NCBI GenBank assembly: GCA_035504235.1
Contig: DATJSH010000071.1
Span: 1-29,011, forward strand
Origin: DATARH01 sp035504235
GTDB lineage: Bacteria; Pseudomonadota; Alphaproteobacteria; ATCC43930; CGMCC-115725
Direction of reading: 5' to 3'
DNA: 29,011 nt
The notes below the pieces were generated by a model. That model saw only the letters and a program-made list of their open reading frames with translations, ran no database searches and was not told the origin of the DNA. The translations under genes were made by a program, and so were the position numbers. The stretch's first letter is position 1; each line of letters starts with the position of its first letter. This document shows, piece after piece, positions 23,508 to 29,011 of this stretch.

Positions 23508-24812
23508 GTGACCCCCGCCCCGCTCGCCGATCGCCTCCTCGCGCTCCTGGACCATCTCGGCATCGGCCGGGCGCATATCGCCAGCCAGATCCCGGGCGAT
23601 ATGGCAGGGCTGGCGGCGGCGCATCCCGAACGGATCGGGGGCATCGTCTGCGTAACCCCGATCCGGCTCGATCCGGCGCCGTTCGCCACGGTCGCTGACC
23701 GCATGCTGCTGATCGCCGGCGAATACGGTCCGACCTTTGAGACCGTGACCCGCGCCGCCGCGCGGCTGGCCGGCGCGCAGCGGGTGATGCTCGAAGGCTA
23801 CGAGGCGCAAGGCTGGGCCGACACCGCCGCCGAGCGCACCGGCGACCTGCTCGAAGCGATGGTCGGGTTTCTCGGCCCCCACACCGCGGACGCGCCAAAA
23901 GCCGCCGCCGCGGAAGGCGAGCATCAGGGGATCACCTACCGCATCGAGGGCAACGGCCCGGCGCTGATCCTGATGCCGTTCTTTCTTGCCGCCTCGCAAT
24001 GGGCGCCGGCGCGGCCGGGGCTCGCCAAGCACTTCACCACCGTCACCGTCGGCGGACGGCACATTGGCGGCATGGCGATGCTGGAGGACCGCGCCGCGGC
24101 GCCGAGCTACCGCGCGATGTTCAAAAGCCTCGTCGACGCGATGGCGCCGCAACCCGGCGAAACAATCCTCGATATCGGCTGCGGCGCCGGCTCGCTCGAC
24201 CGCCAACTGGCGCGGCTCGTGCCCAACAAGATCACCGCGGTCGACCCCAATGCCTTCCTGCAAAGCGAGGCACTGGCCCTCGCCGCAGCGGAGGGGCTTG
24301 GCGACCGTATCGAATTTTTGCCGGGCAATGCCGAGGCCCTTCCCTTCCCCGACGCGAGTTTCGGCTGCGTCTTTTCGGTAACGGTGTTCGAGGAATGCGA
24401 CGCCGACAAGGCGCTCTCCGAGGCGATGCGCGTGACCGGGCCGGGCGGACGGATCGCGATCGCGGTGCGCGCGATCGACCTGCCGCAATGGTGGAATCTT
24501 GATCTGCCCGAAGCCATCCAGCGCAAGGTGAACGCCACGCCGCGCTCGGTGGCCGCGCGCGGGGTCGCCGATGCAAGCCTTTATCGCCGCATGCGCCGAG
24601 CCGGTCTTGCCGGCCTCGTGTCATACCCGGCGTTGATCACGCTCGACCGGCCGGACGGGCCGATCTGGCGCTACCGCGAGGATCACGTGCTCTCGCTGCT
24701 GGCTGCCGACGAGCTGCCGGTGTGGCACGAAGCGCGCGACAAGGCGGCGGCCGAGGGCACCCTCATCTGCAGCCACGCGCTGCACTGCTGTGTCGGCACG
24801 AAACCGGCATAA
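23508..24812 (+). CDS. Alpha/beta-hydrolase-like protein fused to a SAM-dependent methyltransferase
   Basis: 434 residues with an unusual layout. Residues 1-122 look like the C-terminal half of an alpha/beta hydrolase (LLDHLGIGRAHIA, AAHPERIGGIV, MLLIAGEYGP) but lack a GxSxG nucleophile elbow. Residues 140-200 look like the N-terminal strand region of such a hydrolase (ITYRIEGNGPALILMPFF, ASQW). Residues 205-330 are a class I methyltransferase with motif I LDIGCGAGSL (221-230), an acidic AVDPN, LPGNAEALPFPDASF and the GPGGRIAIAV post-strand. Together this resembles a circularly arranged inactive hydrolase attached to a methyltransferase. Similar 'methyltransferase domain-containing' proteins exist, so it is not a frameshift artefact. 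Translation starts at GTG 23508 behind GAGGAAA. The substrate is unknown. Confidence 0.85.
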   Translation: MTPAPLADRLLALLDHLGIGRAHIASQIPGDMAGLAAAHPERIGGIVCVTPIRLDPAPFATVADRMLLIAGEYGPTFETVTRAAARLAGAQRVMLEGYEAQGWADTAAERTGDLLEAMVGFLGPHTADAPKAAAAEGEHQGITYRIEGNGPALILMPFFLAASQWAPARPGLAKHFTTVTVGGRHIGGMAMLEDRAAAPSYRAMFKSLVDAMAPQPGETILDIGCGAGSLDRQLARLVPNKITAVDPNAFLQSEALALAAAEGLGDRIEFLPGNAEALPFPDASFGCVFSVTVFEECDADKALSEAMRVTGPGGRIAIAVRAIDLPQWWNLDLPEAIQRKVNATPRSVAARGVADASLYRRMRRAGLAGLVSYPALITLDRPDGPIWRYREDHVLSLLAADELPVWHEARDKAAAEGTLICSHALHCCVGTKPA

Positions 24813-24898
24813 CCGGCGCACGCTGCCCCGCGGGGGCCGCTCGGCGCAAGCGATCTATCGCATTCATCGCCGCCCAGCTCAGTCAATGACCCCGCCGA

Positions 24899-24913
24899 TT
24901 AAGGCTTTGTTAA
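24899..24913 (+). promoter_or_regulatory. CtrA-type binding box
   Basis: TTAA (24899-24902), exactly 7 bases, TTAA (24910-24913): the alphaproteobacterial CtrA full site TTAA-N7-TTAA. It lies in an AT-rich island (about 24890-25065) 157 bases upstream of the receiver gene. Whether the gene is in the CtrA regulon is inferred. Confidence 0.55.
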
Positions 24914-25069
24914 GCATATTTCCAACAATGCCGCTCAAAATTTCGTGACTTACAAATCTAATCTGCCGCGATAGAAGTTGATTTACGTTGTTCTCTTAAG
25001 TCTATTTTTACCTTGATAGCTCGTAATGCTGGTGTGTAAAGAAATATAGACTAGGTGAGGTTGACGTCA

Positions 25070-25501
25070 ATGAGTACATCGGGGGGTCCACGAGAACGCG
25101 ATGTGCCCATCCTGGTGGTCGAGGGCGATCCTCTGCTGGGCGCTGAGATCGGCAACGTCCTCGAAAGGTTGGGTTTCACGGTTTCGGGCATCGCATCCAC
25201 CGCCCATGAAGCCGTATGCATCGCGGAAATCGAAAAGCCGGCGCTGGCGCTGATTGACACGCGGCTTTCCGGGCCGATGGCCGGAGAGCAATTGGCGAAT
25301 GCCCTGCGCGACCTGGGGATCGCGATCCTCTTTCTCATGGACCAGCGCGAGGCGACGGTTACCGGGCTTGCCGATGCCGAGGATGGGCCCAGCGACATCG
25401 GCTCGTTTCGCCCCAGCGCTGTTTTCAAAAAAATTTCTGCGATCCTAGCCAACCCGCCACACGATGGATTTGGGCAGAGGACAACCGCGCAGGCGGTCTG
25501 A
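25070..25501 (+). CDS. Single-domain response-regulator-like protein with degenerate switch residues
   Basis: 143-residue receiver-like protein. The phospho-acceptor is Asp63 (ALIDTRLSG) and the acidic pair is Glu18 with Asp20 (VVEGDPLLG). Two switch positions deviate: the conserved Thr/Ser after strand 4 appears as Met90 (LFLMDQ), and the conserved Lys of the KP motif appears as Arg (SFRPSAVFKK, about residue 114). It may therefore be phosphorylated weakly or signal without the standard switch. There is no output domain. ATG 25070 follows GGTGAGG by about 9 bases; an upstream in-frame GTG (25055) is less likely. A long AT-rich leader with a CtrA box precedes it and a terminator follows, so it is a single-gene unit. 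The partner kinase is unknown; the orphan kinase at 17.3 kb is possible but unsupported. Confidence 0.85.
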   Translation: MSTSGGPRERDVPILVVEGDPLLGAEIGNVLERLGFTVSGIASTAHEAVCIAEIEKPALALIDTRLSGPMAGEQLANALRDLGIAILFLMDQREATVTGLADAEDGPSDIGSFRPSAVFKKISAILANPPHDGFGQRTTAQAV

Positions 25502-25521
25502 CGACCGGCCAGCCGGGCGGC

Positions 25522-25544
25522 GGCCCTCTCCCTAAGGGCCTTTT
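25522..25544 (+). terminator. Rho-independent terminator of the receiver gene
   Basis: GGCCCT (25522-25527) pairs with AGGGCC (25535-25540) across a 7-base loop and is followed by TTTT. It lies 20 bases after the stop and overlaps the end of the convergent zinc-ribbon gene. Confidence 0.75.
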
Positions 25545-25714
25545 CGCGCTGCGTTGAGCAGCGCCGAGCGTACAGCCTCGGCCTGCGGATACTCCGCCCC
25601 GCAGCTCGCACAGCGCAGAATCGCGTCCGGCTCCCGTTTAAGCTCGATAAGATCGACGCTGCTTTCTTGCCCGCATCGCGGACAATTGACGCATAGAAGC
25701 GCCGGCTCCCTCAT
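25532..25714 (-). CDS. Small zinc-ribbon protein
   Basis: 60-residue protein with CVNCPRCGQ near residues 8-16 and CASCGAEY near 36-43. The two CxxC(G) knuckles fit one zinc-ribbon, and the first has an extra upstream CxxC. The stretch between is polar with alternating beta-like residues (SSVDLIELKREPDAILR), as in MJ0042-type ribbons. The C-terminus is a short basic helix (VRSALLNAARKG). ATG 25714 follows GAGG by 5 bases; the frame is open up to TTG 25798, but that region has no ribosome site. It is convergent with the receiver gene, whose terminator lies in its last codons. The function is unknown, probably nucleic-acid or protein contact. Confidence 0.75.
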   Translation of the reverse strand: MREPALLCVNCPRCGQESSVDLIELKREPDAILRCASCGAEYPQAEAVRSALLNAARKGP

Positions 25715-25991
25715 AATAGCCTCATCAACCTGTTCGAACGTGCTTCTCGTTTTTATACCGAATAGCACACCGGAGTAGGTTCTGGCTGTGCAATACAACT
25801 AAAACAGTAGTAACGACCCCGTAACCGCTCCACGCCGCAATCACTCCCGAGCGCAGAACGCCGCAACTTATTCAAATCAACCCTTCGCGTAAATAGAAAA
25901 CTGCGACATCTTTGTTAACTTTTTACGTCTGCATAGATCGGCGCGGCGGCGGTCGTGCCTGGCAACCGAAGCGCCGCCGACACGAGGGCGG

Positions 25992-26747
25992 CTAATAAAG
26001 GCCGCCGCTGCCGGGGCCCGGCTTGGCCGGCTTTGGCGGAGGTTGGGCCGCAGCGGGCTGATCGGGATCCGTCGGCAGCAGCGAGATCGGCGCGGCAGCC
26101 GGGGCTGCCGGGCTCGCCGAAGCCTCGACATTGCTTGCCGGCTGGTCGGATTTGGACTTGGCATCGGCCGCGGCCGGAGCCGATGGCGGGGTCGGCAAGG
26201 CCGCGGGCTGCAAGGTGGGCGACGCCGTCGTCGCCGTGCCCGGCAGCGTCGCGGAGGCATCTAGCGCCGAGGGCGCCGGCTGGCTGGGGCCGGGCCCGGT
26301 CAGGGGCTGCGCCGGCACTTCGGGCAGCGCCGCGGCGTTTATTGCCGGCGCGGCGGCCGGCGCCGGAGTTGGGGCCTGGTTCGCGGGGGCGGCCGCGACA
26401 ACCGGGTGCGGCGCGACCGGCGGCGCCACGGCCGAGGGCGGCGGCGCGACAGGCAAGAAATTTGCCGGCGCGCTCGCCTCGATCGCATGCGCAGGCCCGG
26501 CCGGCTTGGCTTCGGCCGGCTTTGCCTCGGCAGGTTTCGGGGCAATCACCGCCGTCGCGACCGGTGTTTCCGATTTGGTGACCGAAGGCCAGCTTGTCGG
26601 TAGGACGGACGAAAGGGTGTCGTGCGGCGACAGATGGGCGATGACGACATTCGCCACAACGCCGACCGCGACCGCATAAAAGAACGCCGCGGCGCGGCTC
26701 ACCCCGAGCCGGGCGAGCTCCCTGAACATTCCGAGGATCACCCCCAT
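25992..26747 (-). CDS. Ala/Pro-rich membrane-anchored protein of unknown function
   Basis: 251 residues. A short N-terminal segment (GMFRELARLGVSR) is followed by one membrane helix (AAAFFYAVAVGVVANVVIA, about residues 18-37). The rest, some 200 residues, is a low-complexity Ala/Pro/Ser chain with a KPAEAKPAEAKPAG repeat at about 71-84 and a Pro/Gly C-terminus (KPGPGSGGLY). The layout resembles anchored periplasmic spacers, but no TonB or LPXTG-type domain is visible. GAGGCGGCG precedes ATG 26747. The 278-bp space to the next gene on the same strand (zinc ribbon, start 25714) is AT-rich and probably holds that gene's promoter. Long Ala/Pro chains can arise from GC bias, but the frame, anchor and ribosome site support a gene. 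Confidence 0.65.
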   Translation of the reverse strand: MGVILGMFRELARLGVSRAAAFFYAVAVGVVANVVIAHLSPHDTLSSVLPTSWPSVTKSETPVATAVIAPKPAEAKPAEAKPAGPAHAIEASAPANFLPVAPPPSAVAPPVAPHPVVAAAPANQAPTPAPAAAPAINAAALPEVPAQPLTGPGPSQPAPSALDASATLPGTATTASPTLQPAALPTPPSAPAAADAKSKSDQPASNVEASASPAAPAAAPISLLPTDPDQPAAAQPPPKPAKPGPGSGGLY

Positions 26748-26853
26748 CGCCGCCTCATCCCCTCGCGCCGACCTCGTCCGACAGCCTATTACCGCAGAGA
26801 CGCTGCCCGACCAAGTTGATCTTCCATAGAATTGGGCAACCGCTCGCCTTCCG

Positions 26854-27903
26854 TCACCGCCGCCGCACCACGCCGAGCGCGTGGCGGATCGCCGCGGAAT
26901 AAACCGGCGATGGGGCGATTTTATGGCGGGCGACGCAGGCCTCGGTGAATTTGATGATGTGCTCGTCGCCGTTCTCGATGGCCTGCTCTACGAGCGCGGC
27001 CGGATCGTCATCCCCAGTCTCGACAACGTCAGCCGGCGGCGCGCCGCCGAATGCGGCATAAAGCCCACACCCCGCCTGCCAGGCATGGCGCGCCAGCGCG
27101 CGCCCGGTCCCAGCACCGACATGCGGCAAGAGATTGCCGAGCGCGTGCACCGCCGTCACCGAATGGACAAAGACGATAAAGCTGCGGGTGTCGGTCGCGT
27201 TGGCGAGATAGGTGCGCGCGAACAACTCTGCGAGCACCGCCACGGCCGCATCGAGATCGTCGCCCAGCTCGACGGTGTCGATGACCGGCGCGAATTCGGG
27301 AAACTCGGCGAGCTTGCCGAGCGCGGTGGCGATGTTGCCGGCCGGCCGGCGCTCGGGCGGCACGACCGGCACCGCGTCGAGCGCCTCGCGCGGCGAGCGG
27401 CGCACCTTCGCCGCGCCGGGCGCCGTCGGCAGCTCGCTATAGCTCGCCGCCCAGCTGGCGAGCGCATCCGCCAGCTCCCGAAGCCGCACGCGCGTCTCGG
27501 CCTCGGCGAGACCGCGCGCCGCATGCGCGGTGCGGATCGCGCCATGCGTCGCGGCGCCCGAATAGCCCGGCGCGAGCCGCGCCGCCCAGCGGTCGAGCAC
27601 CGAGCGCCACGGCGCCTCGCCGAGCTCCGAGGCAAAAAGCCGGCTCCAATCGGCGAACATCCGGCGCTTGCCGAGATGGGTTTGCCACTGGCTCCAATCG
27701 ACCGGCTCGCCCACCGCCGGGCGCGGGGTCAACCGCATACGATAGGCCTCGATCCACGGGAACACCGCCCCGGGCCGCCCCAACGCGCACAGCGCCTCGG
27801 CGACCATCGGCGCGTGGTTGAAATTGCCGTTGGTGAGGTCGGGTCCGTGATGCGACAGGGTTTCGAGCGCGTCGTCGAGCGGCGCATAGTCGGGAGCGGA
27901 CAT
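26854..27903 (-). CDS. Questin oxidase-like family protein (DUF4243)
   Basis: 349-residue protein matching the questin-oxidase-like family (PF14027/DUF4243). The start LETLSHHGPDLTNGNFNHAPMVAEALCALGRP is its hallmark (residues 13-44 region), with the histidines of HHGPDLTN and FNHAPM. FVHSVTAVHALGNLLPHVG (about 245-263) and ARHAWQAGCGLYAAFG (about 270-285) are the other conserved blocks, also His-rich. In fungi, questin oxidase opens an anthraquinone ring by Baeyer-Villiger-type oxidation. What bacterial members do is not known to me. GAGGAGGGT precedes ATG 27903. It is 54 bases downstream of the amidase on the same strand, so the two may be co-transcribed. Confidence 0.85.
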   Translation of the reverse strand: MSAPDYAPLDDALETLSHHGPDLTNGNFNHAPMVAEALCALGRPGAVFPWIEAYRMRLTPRPAVGEPVDWSQWQTHLGKRRMFADWSRLFASELGEAPWRSVLDRWAARLAPGYSGAATHGAIRTAHAARGLAEAETRVRLRELADALASWAASYSELPTAPGAAKVRRSPREALDAVPVVPPERRPAGNIATALGKLAEFPEFAPVIDTVELGDDLDAAVAVLAELFARTYLANATDTRSFIVFVHSVTAVHALGNLLPHVGAGTGRALARHAWQAGCGLYAAFGGAPPADVVETGDDDPAALVEQAIENGDEHIIKFTEACVARHKIAPSPVYSAAIRHALGVVRRR

Positions 27904-27957
27904 GAACCCTCCTCGCGGATTTAGGTGGGCGAATGCGCCGGCCGTTTCAACTTTGCG

Positions 27958-29011
27958 CTACAGCGCCGGATAGCCCGCTGGCGGGCGGCGCATGAGCGAA
28001 GCCTGCTCATAGGCATAGGCGATGCGTAATAGCGTGGGCTCGCTCCAGGCGCGACCGGTGAAGGTCGCGCCGATCGGATAGTCGGGCGTTTCGGTTGAAC
28101 CGGCCCTGGCGGTCAGCCCGGCCGGCACCAGGACGCTCGGATAGCCGGGCTTCGCGGCGATCGCGCAGCCCGCCGAGCCGGGGAACAACACCGCGTCGAG
28201 CCGGTGCGCGTCCATATAGGCGTCGAGGCCGAGCGGGCCGGCCGAGCGGACATCCATCGCCCGCGCCGATTTGTACTCCAGTTCCGACAAATCACCCCGG
28301 GTCGCCGCCGCGGCGAGGAACAGATCCTGGCCGAACCGCATCGCCTCGGGATGCGCGGCGTTGAAGCGGACGATGTCGTCGAGCGAACGCATCTTGGTTT
28401 CGGTGGCCCAATCGCGCAGATAAAGGTCAAGGTCGCGCTTCAGCTCGTAGATGAAGACGATCGAGCGGTAGGCCGGCTTGTAGCGCGTGGCGCTGTGCGG
28501 GTTCAGGTTGAGCACCGCCATGTTGGTGCCCGGCCCGCCCATCCAGCCGATCGATGACAAATTGGCGTGGATCACCGTCGCGCCGGCGGCTTCGAGCGTC
28601 GCGATCACCTCACCCATCGCCGCGCGGGTGCGCGCCGTCTGCGCTGGCCAATAGGCGTCGTTGGCCGGGTCGCCGGGGTTGTTCGGTACGCCGATCCGCG
28701 CGCCCTTGAGTCCGTCTTTGTCGAGGCAGTCGAGGTAATCGGCCGGACGTTCCAGCTTTCGCGTCGCCGGGTCGAGCGGATCGCGCGCCGCCAGCACGTT
28801 GAGCAGGATCGCCGCGTCGCGCACCGTGCGGGTCATCGGCCCGGCGGTGTCCTGGCTGTGCGATATCGGGACGATGCCGGCGCGGCTGATAAGCCCGACC
28901 GTCGGCTTGACCGTGACAAGCCCGTTCTGCGTCGCCGGGTTCAACAGCGACCCGCTGGTCTCGCTGCCGATCGATGCCGCGCACAGACCCGCCGCCACCG
29001 CGACCGCCGAA
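27958..29011 (-). CDS. Amidase signature family protein, N-terminus outside window
   Basis: C-terminal 350 or so residues of an amidase-signature hydrolase. The open frame continues through the right edge, so the catalytic lysine and the first glycine-serine segment are missing from view. The visible start AVAVAAGLCAASIGSETSGS contains the nucleophile serine region of the Ser-cisSer-Lys triad, here in the GSETSGS variant. GLISRAGIVPISHSQDTAGPMTRTVRDAA, RIGVPNN and the C-terminal GATFTGRAWSEPTLLRIAYAYEQA are family blocks. GYPSVLVPAGL is the conserved late strand. It hydrolyses an amide of unknown identity in the cytoplasm unless a leader lies upstream. It appears to lead a unit with the questin-oxidase-like gene. 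Confidence 0.92.
   Translation of the reverse strand, partial: SAVAVAAGLCAASIGSETSGSLLNPATQNGLVTVKPTVGLISRAGIVPISHSQDTAGPMTRTVRDAAILLNVLAARDPLDPATRKLERPADYLDCLDKDGLKGARIGVPNNPGDPANDAYWPAQTARTRAAMGEVIATLEAAGATVIHANLSSIGWMGGPGTNMAVLNLNPHSATRYKPAYRSIVFIYELKRDLDLYLRDWATETKMRSLDDIVRFNAAHPEAMRFGQDLFLAAAATRGDLSELEYKSARAMDVRSAGPLGLDAYMDAHRLDAVLFPGSAGCAIAAKPGYPSVLVPAGLTARAGSTETPDYPIGATFTGRAWSEPTLLRIAYAYEQASLMRRPPAGYPAL

Noticed and set aside
25013..25050. TTGATA with TATAGA as promoter of the receiver gene
   Set aside because: Spacing is 26 bases; the hexamers cannot act together.
1..29011. CRISPR array, phage or transposase genes
   Set aside because: No regular spaced repeats, integrase, transposase, capsid or toxin-antitoxin motifs were seen on either strand.

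Overview
This is a high-GC (roughly two-thirds G+C) bacterial chromosome segment. Its gene content points to a soil- or water-type alphaproteobacterium, probably Rhodospirillales or Hyphomicrobiales. The supporting signs are a DctPQM TRAP transporter, a DUF1127 small protein, a perfect CtrA-type TTAA-N7-TTAA box, several carboxylic-acid catabolic enzymes, and frequent GTG/TTG starts behind GGAGG-like ribosome sites. No rRNA, tRNA, CRISPR array, transposase or phage gene was found. Genus-level identity cannot be read from the window.

Layout. (1) 1-2.0 kb, minus strand: a dihydroorotase-like amidohydrolase that runs off the left edge and carries a one-base frameshift, a 408-bp gap full of nested hairpins, and a LigE-like glutathione transferase. 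(2) 2.1-5.5 kb, plus strand: a compact operon of 2-hydroxyacid dehydrogenase, sulfatase without an export signal, and SMP-30/gluconolactonase. (3) 5.5-6.4 kb: a UPF0178 (YaiI-like) protein and a small secreted protein. (4) 6.4-12.2 kb, minus strand: SDR oxidoreductase, TRAP binding protein DctP, DctQ, DctM, a second 2-hydroxyacid dehydrogenase and an HpcH/HpaI aldolase. The natural reading is an uptake-and-cleavage unit for a sugar-acid-like or hydroxy-acid substrate. A third 2-hydroxyacid dehydrogenase is divergent at 12.5 kb behind a repeat element. (5) 13.6-15.6 kb, plus strand: a 44-residue lipoprotein with a strong terminator, two related 78-residue secreted proteins sharing CxWxGxxWxCG, a Stf0-like sulfotransferase and a two-helix membrane peptide. 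(6) 15.6-19.2 kb: a zinc alcohol dehydrogenase, a proline-rich lipoprotein and an orphan sensor histidine kinase. (7) 19.2-23.1 kb: a frameshifted DUF1127 gene, a palindromic repeat cluster and two ArsR-type regulators. The second ArsR is divergent from an MBL-fold hydrolase plus CaiB-type CoA-transferase pair, with a clear dyad over its promoter. (8) 23.2-29 kb: a small unknown protein, an alpha/beta-hydrolase-like/methyltransferase fusion, a degenerate receiver protein behind the CtrA box, a zinc-ribbon protein, an Ala/Pro-rich anchored protein, a questin-oxidase-like protein and an amidase cut by the right edge.

The window is mainly accessory catabolism of acids and esters, with local regulators and small envelope proteins. 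The points most worth a second look are the structured 1.02-1.18 kb region, the cytoplasmic-sulfatase operon, the ArsR dyad with apparently leaderless promoters, the paired small secreted proteins, the hydrolase-methyltransferase fusion, and two one-base homopolymer frameshifts that may be sequence errors. No multi-gene system could be shown to be previously undescribed from the sequence alone.
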